Source: JAXLXE01 sp046328115 (GTDB lineage: Bacteria > Chloroflexota > UBA6077 > JACCZL01). From it: a DNA stretch of 64,000 bases. The stretch covers positions 248,001-312,000 of the forward strand of contig JAXLXE010000004.1 of NCBI GenBank assembly GCA_046328115.1. Direction: 5' to 3'. The notes beneath the pieces are model-generated. The model saw only the letters and a list, made by a program, of their open reading frames with translations. It made no database searches and had not been told where the DNA came from. A program made the position numbers and the translations under genes. Shown here piece by piece: positions 48,995 to 58,008 of the stretch; the stretch's first letter is position 1, and the number at the start of each line of letters is the position of its first letter.

Positions 48995-50149
48995 ATGGCT
49001 ACCACCTCGCGTGTTGCCGTGCTGTACACAACACCTGCCACAGTGCTAGGCGACTACGATCACCTGTTCGATTTGGCCGGGCTCTCCACAACTCTCGCGG
49101 CAGACGTTGGCACAATCCTTAAGGACAACATCTCCTGGCATTTTCCATTTCCTGGTGCAAACACCACGCCGTGGCAGCTCGAGGCAACCACCCGAGGTCT
49201 CCGCAGTCGAGGTTTTCTCGACTTGGTGTGCGTCCAGAATAAGACAGTCGTCACTGATGCATTTAAGGGTGAAGATCTCAATCATTATGTCCCGATATTC
49301 AATGAGTACAAGCTTCCTGTCAAATTCAACTTCAAGCCCGAAGATGTCACTTGGGTGCGCCACTTTCCAAAGAGCCGGATGCGCGTTCTCAACGACATCT
49401 ACCCAGAGGGTATTTATCTGCCGGACATGTTCTACGGCAAGAACATAGTCCATCTCCCCACCGTTAAGTGCCATATTTACACCACCACCACCGGGGCCAT
49501 GAAGAACGCCTTTGGCGGTTTGTTGAACACCAAGCGGCACTACACCCATAGCTGGATTCACGAGACTCTGGTGGACTTGCTCGCCATCCAGAAGGAGATA
49601 CACCCGGGTATCTTCGCGGTCATGGATGGGACAACCGCCGGCGATGGGCCTGGACCGCGGACGATGCGACCAAAGACCAAGAACGTGATCCTCGCATCCG
49701 CGGACCAGGTGGCGATAGACGCGGTCGCGGCAAAGCTGATGGGCTTTGACCCATTGACCATCCCATACATCCGTCTGGCGCACGAGGACGGGCTGGGCGT
49801 GGGTGACCCTCGCCAAATCGAGGTGGTCGGTGCGGACGTGGCAAACGTGAACTGGGGCTTCAGCGTTGGCGATAACGGCGCGAGCCGGGTGGGAGATCTG
49901 ATCTGGTTCGGCCCTCTGAAACGAGTCCAGAACCTGTTCATGCGCACGCCACTGGTGAATTTCTTCATTTTTGGGTCTGAGGCATACCACGACTATTACC
50001 GCTGGCCGGTTCACGACCAGCGTGTCTACCGGTCGTGGCTGCGCTCCAGCCCCTGGGGACGCCTCTTCGACGAGTACCGTCACGGTCCACCACGTGTTGC
50101 TGCGCAGCCGGTGTCAACTGCCGGACGCACCGATGCACATGCCCCATGA
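48995..50149 (+). CDS. DUF362-family protein
   Basis: A 384-residue protein with the DUF362 pattern: MATTSRVAVLYTTPATVLGD, LRSRGFLDLVCVQNKTVVTD, IVHLPTVKCHIYTTTTGAMK then NAFGGLLNTKRHY, MDGTTAGDGPGPRTMRPKTK, NVILASADQVAIDAVAAKLM and GFDPLTIPYIRLAHEDGLGV. The GAMKN-x-(F/L)-GG-L-x-x-x-R-x-x-x-H motif is diagnostic. DUF362 proteins are often Fe-S associated, but no Cys cluster is seen here. CAGGAG precedes the ATG at 48995. Its 3' end overlaps the GT2 gene by 17 nt, which places it in a glycan-related operon. Confidence 0.85.
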   Translation: MATTSRVAVLYTTPATVLGDYDHLFDLAGLSTTLAADVGTILKDNISWHFPFPGANTTPWQLEATTRGLRSRGFLDLVCVQNKTVVTDAFKGEDLNHYVPIFNEYKLPVKFNFKPEDVTWVRHFPKSRMRVLNDIYPEGIYLPDMFYGKNIVHLPTVKCHIYTTTTGAMKNAFGGLLNTKRHYTHSWIHETLVDLLAIQKEIHPGIFAVMDGTTAGDGPGPRTMRPKTKNVILASADQVAIDAVAAKLMGFDPLTIPYIRLAHEDGLGVGDPRQIEVVGADVANVNWGFSVGDNGASRVGDLIWFGPLKRVQNLFMRTPLVNFFIFGSEAYHDYYRWPVHDQRVYRSWLRSSPWGRLFDEYRHGPPRVAAQPVSTAGRTDAHAP

Positions 50150-51203
50150 ACCAGATTTCCCGTTGCGCCGCCAGCGCCCTCTACCGGAAATCAGCGTGCT
50201 CGCGGTGCTATTCAGGAGCCAGGACACGCTGCCTGCACTGCTCCGTTCGCTCCCGAACGCGACGAAACGGCCGTTGGAGCTCGTCCTCGTAGACAACTGC
50301 CCTGACTCGCCAACTCCGCTGGGGGACACAGAGGGGATCCAGCACGTGGTCCGGGAGGAAAGCGAGCGAAACGTTGGATTCGCAGCGGCGGTCAACCGAG
50401 CGGCCACGCTCGCCCGTGCTCCGTGGCTCGTCCTTGTCAACCCGGATGCGGAGCTAGGCGCCCGTTCCATCGACACCCTTCTCGACGCGGCCAGCGGCGC
50501 GCCCGCGGCCGGCGTTCTCGCCCCAATGTTGCGCGACGCAAATGGGGTTCCCACCCTTTCGTGCTATCCATTCCCCACGCTCGGCACGATAGCGTGGCGA
50601 CACTTCGGGCTCTCACGCTGGCTGCCGGGGTTCAGCGGAGGGCGACTCCGTACCGCGACCCTTGGCGCCGACGACGGAAAGCCCATCGCCGTTGACTGGG
50701 CGCAGGGGGCGTGCTGGCTCATTCGCCGGGACGTCTGGGACGAACTCGGTGGGTTCGATGAAAGATTCCTGCTCTACTGCGAGGAAGTGGACTTCTGCCT
50801 GCGCGCACGTCGCGCAGGCTGGCAGACGTACTTCGTTGCCGCGGCTAGCGCGAAACACCTGGAAGCGGCTAGTTCTCGTCAAGTTATTAGACTCAAGCTC
50901 GCCTCGCACTACTTCTCCAAGATTACGTATTTTGCCGCGCACCATAGCGCGTTCTCGCTGCTCGCGTTAAGAGCACTTTTCGCGCTGGACCTGACGGCGC
51001 GCGTCGTGCTGCGTCTCGCTGGGCTGCCGGTCGGCCGACCTCCTGACGCGCGAGATCGACTTCAGTGTTACGTCCTCGTGCTGCGCTCCATTCTCACCAG
51101 ATCTGTTGTTGGAATTCGCAACACCTGGGCTACACTCGCGACCGAAGCGGGTGCACACCGGCCTCCTGCCACACCTTCCCCACCGCGGCCAATGACAGCC
51201 TAG
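50133..51203 (+). CDS. Glycosyltransferase family 2
   Basis: A 356-residue GT-A glycosyltransferase: ISVLAVLFRSQDTLPALLRS, LELVLVDNCPDSPTPLGDTE, NVGFAAAVNRAATLARAPWL, VLVNPDAELGARSIDTLLDA (the 'NPD' metal site), GACWLIRRDVWDELGGFDER and LLYCEEVDFCLRARRAGWQT. The pattern is that of rhamnosyltransferase-type enzymes (WbbL-like). A hydrophobic C-terminal region near residues 265-300 suggests membrane association. It overlaps the DUF362 gene. The sugar donor is not known. Confidence 0.9.
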   Translation: MHMPHEPDFPLRRQRPLPEISVLAVLFRSQDTLPALLRSLPNATKRPLELVLVDNCPDSPTPLGDTEGIQHVVREESERNVGFAAAVNRAATLARAPWLVLVNPDAELGARSIDTLLDAASGAPAAGVLAPMLRDANGVPTLSCYPFPTLGTIAWRHFGLSRWLPGFSGGRLRTATLGADDGKPIAVDWAQGACWLIRRDVWDELGGFDERFLLYCEEVDFCLRARRAGWQTYFVAAASAKHLEAASSRQVIRLKLASHYFSKITYFAAHHSAFSLLALRALFALDLTARVVLRLAGLPVGRPPDARDRLQCYVLVLRSILTRSVVGIRNTWATLATEAGAHRPPATPSPPRPMTA

Positions 51204-51399
51204 AGACTGGGCTTGATGCCCGCCGCCTGGGGAACCCGGGTACCAACGGTTAGGGTCGCACGCTGATAGCGATACTGGGCCCTCACCTGCTACGATCGAT
51301 AACAATGGTCCGGTCTGGCGCCATCCGGTGCCTCCCCGCTTACTCAGGCGGATGGCCCTGCGATGAAAGGGGCAAGTGGATCATGGGTACGGGGTGGGA

Positions 51400-52311
51400 A
51401 TGCTGAAATCAGCCCTCTGCACACAGGCTATGATGGCGGACCCAGAGTTGGGCCGCTGGGCACCACGCATGCGGGAACCATGGTTCCACCATCGAAAACT
51501 GTGGGAGTGGGCGTACATTGCTCAGGCTCTTCACGAGCGCGGCATGCTTGCCGAGGGCCGGCGTGGACTCGGGTTTGCGGTTGGTCAAGAGCCGCTCACT
51601 ACGCTTTTCGCGAGCCTCGGGTGCCTCGTCGTCGCATCAGATCTGGACCCTGAGACGGCGACTTCTCAGGGCTGGGTGGAGACCAATCAGCACGCGAGCG
51701 CGCTCGAAGCGCTGAACAAGCGCGGGATCTGCACCCAGGACGAATTGGAGCGGCAGGTCACCTTCCGCAGCGTGGATATGAACGCGATTCCGGACGATCT
51801 GCGCGGGTTCGACTTCGTATGGTCCTCTTGCTCGTTTGAACACCTCGGCTCGATCGAGAAGGGGCTCCAGTTCCTGCTTGACATGATGGACTGTCTCGCG
51901 CCGGGCGGCGTTGCCGTTCACACGACGGAATTCAACGTGTTCTCCGATTCCGATACGATCGACACCGGCCCAACCGTCCTTTTCAGGCAGTCGGACATGG
52001 AGGCCATCGTGGACGTGTTGCGCGCTCTCGGGCACTCTATAGAAACCGACTTCTCACGCGGTGACGGCGCGGCGGACCACTACATCGACGAGCCGCCATA
52101 CTACACACCCGGTCCGGACAACGCTGTAATTCACTTGAAAATACGCATCGGGAAGTTCGTCGCGACCTCCTTTGGGCTCATCGTCCAGAAGAGCACCGAG
52201 CCCGAGACGATCACCGGCCTGAAAGCCCAGATCCGGTTCGAGCGGGAGCTGTTCAATCGCGCCTACACTCGCGCCTGTCGTCTCAGCGACCGCCTGGCAG
52301 GTACGACGTGA
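51400..52311 (+). CDS. SAM-dependent methyltransferase-like protein
   Basis: A 303-residue protein with WFHHRKLWEWAYIAQALHER, GLGFAVGQEPLTTLFASLGC (degenerate SAM-binding loop), LVVASDLDPETATSQGWVET, FDFVWSSCSFEHLGSIEKGL, and LAPGGVAVHTTEFNVFSDSD. It belongs to the methyltransferases found in polysaccharide clusters. ATG 51400 is preferred because of GGGGTGGG; a GTG at 51376 is an alternative. It likely modifies a glycan or glycolipid with neighbours GT2 and FkbM. Confidence 0.8.
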   Translation: MLKSALCTQAMMADPELGRWAPRMREPWFHHRKLWEWAYIAQALHERGMLAEGRRGLGFAVGQEPLTTLFASLGCLVVASDLDPETATSQGWVETNQHASALEALNKRGICTQDELERQVTFRSVDMNAIPDDLRGFDFVWSSCSFEHLGSIEKGLQFLLDMMDCLAPGGVAVHTTEFNVFSDSDTIDTGPTVLFRQSDMEAIVDVLRALGHSIETDFSRGDGAADHYIDEPPYYTPGPDNAVIHLKIRIGKFVATSFGLIVQKSTEPETITGLKAQIRFERELFNRAYTRACRLSDRLAGTT

Positions 52312-52576
52312 GCAGAAGTTGCCCGCGCGTGTATCCGAAGCGCGGCGCCACGTCGGTAAGAGTCGCGCTCATCGAGGTTCCAGCGCCGCGATAGTCGATC
52401 CCCCACCCGAACTTCGACGAGCCGTTGCTCGTTCCCCGCAATACAGCCTGATGTCCGCCGCGTGACTGGGGCCACGCACTGCGAGAGTCGAGGGTCAGCA
52501 ACCCGCCCGGTCCCGCGGACCGAACTCTATCGATGCCCGTTTGTCTAACAATTGGCGGGCGGGTACCAACCCACAA
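52283..52576 (-). other. Possible small or remnant ORF (97 codons)
   Basis: A minus-strand frame reading MWVGTRPPIVRQTGIDRVRS, then GGLLTLDSRSAWPQSRGGHQ and DVAPRFGYTRGQLLLTSYLP. It overlaps the 3' end of the methyltransferase gene by 29 nt. It reads like a stretch of exported beta protein but has no signal peptide, ribosome site or family match I can name. It could be a remnant or a chance frame. Confidence 0.25.
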
Positions 52577-52897
52577 TCGGCGATGGCGACGTGGACATAT
52601 GTGTGCGCTGGCGGGGCTGCGCGGCGTAGCTGAGGCCCTCCGTCACGCCGGTCGACATACGCCCTGTGCCAGCGGGCCGTCCGCGAACCGGCCCGTGTCA
52701 TCCACGGCGCCCACTTCCTTTGAATCTGCCGATCGCCTCGACCTCGCCACCGCTCATCCCCGCATTGGCTCGCCCAACGGCATTTCGGCGGTCGGTACTC
52801 ACGTTGGATGCCGAGAGCGGCTTTGAACTATAGTCACGGAACGGGCCGTGACAGCGAGCGCAGTTACATGCCTGCCTCGTCCTAGAGCTTCGGTTGG
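52577..52897. other. Intergenic, nothing recognised
   Basis: This lies upstream of the disrupted FkbM gene. No ORF with support is seen. TATAGTCACGG at about 52829 might contain part of a promoter. Confidence 0.4.
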
Positions 52898-53587
52898 GTG
52901 TTCGCTGGTGTGCAGACCCTCGAAGCCCGCGTGCTCAATCCACCACCGCGGCATACATCGCTCGTAGGATGGACACAATCGGTGCATGCCAAGCTGCGGG
53001 TGGGCAACTCGCCTGAGGTTGCAATCGTCCTCGATGCCGACGCCAAGGAGCTCGTCACCGAGGCGTTGCGCGCCGGCCAACACCCCAGTCAGCTCATTGT
53101 GGAGCTACTCCTTCGGCTCATCAGACCAGGTCAGCGCGTTCTTGACGTGGGTGCTCACGTCGGAAGCGTGGGGCTATTTGCCGCCGCCGGTGCCCACGTC
53201 ATTGCTGTGGAAGGCTCACGCACCAACGCTGCCCTGATCGAGCAGAGCACAAAAGTAAACTCGTTCTCGACAATGCGCGTGATCCACGCGGCAGTAGCTG
53301 ACCGCGATGGCGAGGTATCGTTCACCGTACACGGTCCATGGGGCCACATCTCGGTCGCGGGAGAGGACGAGGCGGCGTGGAACATCGAGCGAGTACCTGC
53401 GTTCACGATAGACTCAATCGTTCGTGACGCCGGCTGGCCAGCGGTGGACTTGCTCAAAATTGATGTCGAAGGCGGTGAACACGCCGCGTTCTTGGGGGCG
53501 AACGAGCTGCTCAGTTCGACGAACGCGCCGATAGTCATCTTTGAGTCCAACGAGTGGACTTCAGCGATGGCAGGCCACACGTCAGTG

Positions 53588-53595
53588 GAGCTGCG
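53588..53595 (+). repeat. 8-bp target-site duplication, left copy (GAGCTGCG)
   Basis: Identical to 55106-55113, flanking the IS66-family element. 8 bp is the duplication length known for this family. Confidence 0.88.
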
Positions 53596-55105
53596 GTAAT
53601 TACTCACCTACCCACATCCGGGCGGCGTCACAGACATGACACGAACTTGACGGAAGTGCACCGCTCGACGACCTGATTCGCTACCCTGGCGGCATGGATG
53701 ATCGGGCCGCACTGCTCGCGCTCCCCAAAGAACAGCTCGTCGATATCATCCTCGTCCAGCGTGAGACCATCGCCAGGCTCGGCGCACTCGTCGTCCAGCT
53801 CTCCGCTCGCGTCGCTGAGGCCGAGGCCAGGATCGACGAGCTCACCCGTCCGCCCACCACTCCCGACAACTCTAGCCTCCCACCATCGGCTGCTTTCAAG
53901 CCCAACCGCGCGGAGCGCCGAGCCCGCAAGCACGGACCCAAGCGCGGTCACCAGGGCCACTCGCGCCTGCGCCAACCGCCAGACGTTGTGGTCCGCTGCC
54001 ACGCTACCACGTGCCGTGGCTGTGGTCACGCGCTCGATGCCACGGGCCAGCGGCGGGTGCGTCGCAGCCAGGTGATCGACGTGATTCCGCCCGCGCGGTG
54101 GTCGTGGAGTCCTGGGTCTACCAGGCATGCTGCACTGAGTGCGGCCTGGTCACGGTGGCGGAGCATCCCGCGGGTCTGGAGTCGACGCGGACGTTCGGTC
54201 CGGAGCCGAAACCGCGATTGCCTATCTGCACGAGCGCCACCACGTCTCGTTCGAGCGCCTGGTGGAGCTATGCCGGGATCTGTTCGGGATCCAGCTCAGC
54301 GAGGGGGCGGTGGCCAACGTGCTGCAGCGGCTCGGCGAGCGAGGTGAGACCCGCTACCAGGAGATCAGAGAGGCAGTGCGGGCGAGTCCGCGATCGGCTC
54401 GGATGAGACGGGTGCCCGGGTGGCTGGCCGCACCTGGTGGCACTGGAACTTCCAAACTCCAACCGCCAGCTACCACGTCATCGCGCGGACGCGGAGTGGA
54501 TCGGTCATTAATGATTTCCTGGACGGTGCGGTACCAGACGTATGGCAATCGGATGCCTACGCGCCGCAGCTGCGAGCACCGCCAAGGCCGGGCAGTTGTG
54601 CCTGGCACATCAGTTGCGGGAACTGACGCGAGCCGCGGAGCTTGAGCCGGACGCGGCGTGGTGGGCGCAGGAGTTGCGGCACGTGTTCGGGCGCGGATGC
54701 GGCTGCACGCTGAGCGTGGCGAGATCAGTGCGGAGAGCTTCCAACGACGGAGGGTCCGGATTGTCAACGCCGCGGAGCGGTTGATCAAAGGGCCACCGCT
54801 GGGCAAGGGCATGGCCCGGCGACTGCAGCAACGCTACCAGCGGTTGTGGTCCGAGCCCTCTTGTGTTCTTGGAGCGTGACGGGGTAGAGCCGACCAACAA
54901 CGCCTCCGAGCGTGACTTGCGCAACAGCGTGATCCACCGCAAAGTGACCGGTGGGTACCCGGTCAGAATGGGGCAGCCAGACCTCCGCGATTCTCACCAG
55001 CGTCCTGCAGACCGCGCGCAAACAGGGCCACAATCTCTACGCCGCGATCCGCATGCTCTCCGGTCCCTCGCCACTGGCCGCTGCATACGCCAGCTGAGTA
55101 GTTAC
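53596..55105 (+). mobile_element. IS66-family insertion sequence (single-ORF, decayed)
   Basis: A 1510-bp element. The terminal inverted repeats begin GTAATTACTCACCT (left) and GTAACTACTCAGCT (right, reverse complement), matching the GTAA ends of IS66 elements, and 8-bp GAGCTGCG direct repeats flank it. Only a TnpC-like transposase is encoded; TnpA/TnpB accessory ORFs are absent. It sits in codon 233 of the FkbM gene. Confidence 0.88.
53694..55097 (+). pseudogene. tnpC: IS66 transposase (tnpC), several frameshifts
   Basis: An IS66 TnpC can be read in pieces. These are the N-terminal coiled coil PKEQLVDIILVQRETIARLG with TRPPTTPDNSSLPPSAAFKP and the basic KHGPKRGHQGHSRLRQPP; the zinc-finger-like ATTCRGCGHALDATG and CCTECGLV; then, in changed frames, ERLVELCRDLFGIQLSEGAV, GRTWWHWNFQTPTASYHVIA, LCLAHQLRELTRAAELE and VEPTNNASERDLRNSVIHRK (catalytic Glu region). 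The tail is LYAAIRMLSGPSPLAAAYAS. Frame changes occur near 54105, 54205, 54400, 54560, 54690, 54860 and 54965, so it is inactive. Confidence 0.85.
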
Positions 55106-55113
55106 GAGCTGCG
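55106..55113 (+). repeat. 8-bp target-site duplication, right copy (GAGCTGCG)
   Basis: Right copy of the IS66 target duplication. Deleting 53596-55113 rejoins the FkbM reading frame exactly. Confidence 0.88.
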
Positions 55114-55360
55114 TTCCATACTCGCGCGCCACGGCTACCAGATCTACCTCATTGAGCCGGATCACTCACTCATTCCGGTCACGCCGGACGAGTTCCAGGC
55201 CGCGACCATCGCGGATTACCTGTGCACCAAGCACAGCCTGCCCCCACTACGAGGTTGGGTAGTCAAGCCGCCTCTGACTCAAGCGCAGCTAACCGCCAGG
55301 ATCGTCGCGGAGCTGCGGTTTCCGTCCGTAAGTCATCGGATCTCGGTTGGCAGATGCCTA

Positions 55361-56568
55361 GTACCGTGTCACGACCGTAATGTCGAGCATGCACCGTTAT
55401 GGTAAGCTGCGGCGTAGTCTGGCTCCATGAGCAAGCTGTATCGCGTCACCTTGACCCCTGACGAGCGAACCCTGTTGTCCGCCAAGCTCACCGCCGGCCG
55501 CGAAGCCGCGCGTGCTGACTCGCACTCGTGCCCTGCTCAAGGTCGATGAAGGACCAGAGGGTCCGGCCTGGAGTGATCGCGAGGTCACTTCGGCGCTCGA
55601 TGTCAGCGCCCGACTCGTCGAGCGACTCCGCCAACGGTTCGTCGAGCACGGCCTGGCCGCGGCGTTGCGTGGCCGCCCGAAGTCACGGGTGTTTCGCCCG
55701 ATTCTCGGAGGGGAGCAGGAGGCGCAGCTGATCGCGCTGGCGTGCAGTGAGCCACCGGCTGGCCAACGCCAGTGGAGCCTGCGCCTGTTGGCAGACACGA
55801 TGGTCGAACTGCGTTTCGTGGAGCGTGTCTCCCATGACACGGTGCGGCGGGCGCTCAAAAAACCAAGCTGCGCCCCTGGACCAAGCGGGAATGGGTCATC
55901 CCGCCGGAGCAGAACGCGGAGTTTGTCTGTTGCATGGAGGACGTCCTCGACGTCTACCAACAGCCGTACGACCCACAGCGCCCCGTCGTCTGCTTCGACG
56001 AGACCAGCACCCAACTAATTGGAGAGACGCGCCGGCCGATACCGGCCACGCCGGGCCAGGTCGCGCGGGTGGACTACGAGTACGAGCGGCGCGGGACCGC
56101 GAACCTGTTCCTGGCAATCGAGCCGCTGGCCGGCTGGCGCGACGTACAGGTGACCGAGCAACGGACGCGGGTGGACTGGGCACAGCAGATCAAGCGACTG
56201 GTCGACGAACGGTACCCCGAAGCAGAACGCATCGTGCTGGTGCTCGACAACCTGAACACGCACACGCTCGGTGCGCTGTACGAGACATACCCGGCGGCCG
56301 AGGCGAAGCGGCTGAAAGCGAAGCTGGAGCTGCACTACACGCCCAAGCACGGGAGTTGGCTGAACGTGGCCGAGATCGAGTTGAGCGTGCTGGCGCGGCA
56401 GTGTCTGAGCGGGCGGATCGCGGAGCGGGCGCAGTTAGCAACGGAGGTGGCGGCGTGGGTGGAGCGGCGGAACCGGCTGGCGAGTCGAGTGGACTGGCAG
56501 TTCACGACCGACGACGCGCGCACCAAGCTCAAGCGGCTCTATCCGACGTTTGCCGAGTGACGGCGTAC
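55361..56568 (+). mobile_element. IS630-family insertion sequence
   Basis: A 1208-bp element bounded by TA dinucleotides (55359-55360 and 56569-56570), as expected for TA-targeting IS630/Tc1 elements. The ends share an imperfect inverted repeat, GTACCGTGTCACG on the left versus GTACGCCGTCACT on the right complement. It is inserted in the distal part of the FkbM gene, already interrupted by IS66. One transposase gene lies in the same direction as the host gene. Confidence 0.82.
55428..56560 (+). pseudogene. IS630 transposase, split over three frames
   Basis: Frame one starts MSKLYRVTLTPDERTLLSAK then LTAGREAAR. It shifts near 55513 to LTRTRALLKVDEGPEGPAWS with an HTH (WSDREVTSALDVSARLVERL). 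A second shift at the A6 run at about 55857 leads to TKLRPWTKREWVIPPEQNAE and the catalytic core. The DDE residues are kept: PVVCFDETSTQLIGE, IVLVLDNLNTHTL and TPKHGSWLNVAEIELSVL. The second shift could be programmed -1 slippage on AAAAAA. The first looks like a true lesion, so activity is doubtful. Confidence 0.8.
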
Positions 56569-56702
56569 TAGAGACCGCCCCTGCATGGTGCTTGGACAAT
56601 GCAGATGTTCGCCAGGCGCTGGACAGACTGCGCCTTGACGATGATGCCCGGGTTCGTGACGCCGTCTCGTGGTTTGACGCAACCAGCCCGCTCCGAAGCT
56701 GA

Positions 56703-57258
56703 TCCGCGACGATCCCAGGAGCTACGGGCGGGGGCGCCCATCGCGCTCACGAGCGCGGTTCGGTAATCGCACTTGACCAGGATGCCGCGGACTGGGCTTC
56801 AGGTCCACGGGGCGACACACCCTTCTACCAAGGGGGTGCGTGCCCAACGAGCCACTGACGGTCACTGCACGGCCCACCTCATGCCAATCGGACTTACCTC
56901 AAGACGCCCGTGATCCGACGCTCGCTCGGACAACCGCGATCCGCCGGGCCCAGGACTTGCGCCGGTCGCTGACGATCTCGGGCTCCATCGCCAGGCACTC
57001 AGGGCCTTCACTGGACTTAGATGACCACCCGAGTCCCGCGCGCAGGAATGGTCTCGGATCATCGTACGCGCCCGGTGCACGCGGGCCTTTGATGCAGAAG
57101 CGATCGTTGACACTTCGCGCGATACCACGCGGCAGATCCTTCAGTGCCGCGAAACCAACAAGATCCACAGACGTTACAGTGCTGTGATATCCCAGATAGC
57201 CGAGCTCCGCCGGCAAATCCCTGAGGAAATCGCAACATTACGTAACAATGTCGCCCCG
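56703..57258. other. Intergenic, no gene recognised
   Basis: About 560 nt with frames on both strands, none convincing. It follows the true end of the disrupted FkbM gene. Confidence 0.5.
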
Positions 57259-57288
57259 TTGGAGAGTTTGTGACGCGTCTGTTACACT
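57259..57288 (+). promoter_or_regulatory. Candidate promoter (TTGGAG-18-TACACT)
   Basis: TTGGAG at 57259 and TACACT at 57283 are separated by 18 nt and lie about 108 nt before the ATG of the poly-Lys protein gene. The region is unusually AT-rich for this genome. Confidence 0.5.
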
Positions 57289-57396
57289 GGGTAGTCGGAC
57301 CGTCAGCATCCATCGCGGGCAAGCGATCTCCGCGGTCCAGTGTTCCGTGGGGCCCGCTGTTGACATACGTCGCCGGTCGGCGGGATTGGAGCTTGG

Positions 57397-57804
57397 ATGA
57401 GAAGATCTAGACGTGAATTTCTGGAGCTGCTGCGGCTGGGCCTCCTGGGGCTCCTAGGCTTCGGCGCGGTGGCGGTGATCTCCAACCCTGAGGACGCCGA
57501 CGCGGCCAAGAAGAAGAAGAAAAAGAAGAAGAAAAAGAAGAAGAAGCGGAACGGCGACTCGAACAACGCGAACGACAATCTAATACCAGCAAGTTCGGAC
57601 ACACCGACGCCTAGCGTCACCCCGACCTGGCAGCCAGCGAACCGCGGTCAGCCGAACGTGAACGACCCGGGACCGGCTACCCCTACTCCTACGACTACGG
57701 CCACTCCATCAAGGGACGACACACCACCAATCATCGCGCTGCCCACTGCAACAGCAAGCATTACGCCGACACATGCTCCGCGGGGAGACCCGCCCTCGCA
57801 CTAG
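57397..57804 (+). CDS. Tat-exported protein with poly-lysine tract
   Basis: A 135-residue protein starting MRRSRREFLELLRLGLLGLL, a twin-arginine leader with a hydrophobic core. Directly after the likely cleavage site (ADAA) comes a run of 13 lysines, encoded by mixed AAG and AAA (57509-57547). Asn/Asp-rich and Thr/Pro-rich low-complexity sequence follows (DTPTPSVTPTWQPANRGQPN ... TPTPTTTATPSRDD). There is no catalytic domain. The organisation suggests an extracellular, positively charged, possibly wall- or DNA-binding protein. Function unknown; a good terminator follows. Confidence 0.65.
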   Translation: MRRSRREFLELLRLGLLGLLGFGAVAVISNPEDADAAKKKKKKKKKKKKKRNGDSNNANDNLIPASSDTPTPSVTPTWQPANRGQPNVNDPGPATPTPTTTATPSRDDTPPIIALPTATASITPTHAPRGDPPSH

Positions 57805-57883
57805 GCTGATCCTGCCCATACCCACACGCCGCATACGAACGGCGGGCGCAGGCGGGCCGCGGCAAGCGTCAAACATACCCGCC

Positions 57884-57910
57884 CGAACCCGGCTCGGCGA
57901 GCCGGGTTCG
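57884..57910 (+). terminator. Rho-independent-like terminator
   Basis: CGAACCCGGCTC-GGC-GAGCCGGGTTCG, a 12-bp perfect stem with a 3-nt loop followed by TTCAATTTGT, lies about 80 nt after the poly-Lys gene. Confidence 0.8.
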
Positions 57911-58008
57911 TTCAATTTGTACCGTTCGCGCTACTGTAAGATCCGTCACCTACCGTGCACGCCAGCTCTGCGATACTCAATTCACAGACACATGTCCAGG
58001 GGCAGGCT

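Larger units (their letters stand above)
52898..56702 (+). pseudogene. FkbM-family methyltransferase gene, interrupted by two insertion sequences
   Basis: Exact pieces 52898-53595, 55114-55360 and 56571-56702 join to a 1077-nt open frame (358 codons). The N-part holds the FkbM SAM-binding VLDVGAHVGSVGLFAAAGAH and VIAVEGSRTNAALIEQ, DLLKIDVEGGEHAAFLGANE and APIVIFESNEWTSAMA. The middle part continues LRSILARHGYQIYLIEPDHS, LIPVTPDEFQAATIADYLCT. The end reads ETAPAWCLDNADVRQALDRL and stops at a TGA. Both junctions keep the frame after removing the IS plus one target copy. The gene is now inactive. FkbM enzymes O-methylate sugars, fitting the glycan cluster. Confidence 0.85.

Noticed and set aside
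52283..52576. Minus-strand 97-codon frame as a real secreted protein gene
   Set aside because: There is no leader, ribosome site or recognisable family, and it overlaps the methyltransferase 3' end. Kept only as a low-confidence entry.
54863..55405. 180-codon ORF spanning the IS66 right end as a single gene
   Set aside because: Its first part is out-of-frame transposase sequence, and only its later part is the FkbM continuation. The target duplication shows they are two separate sequences.
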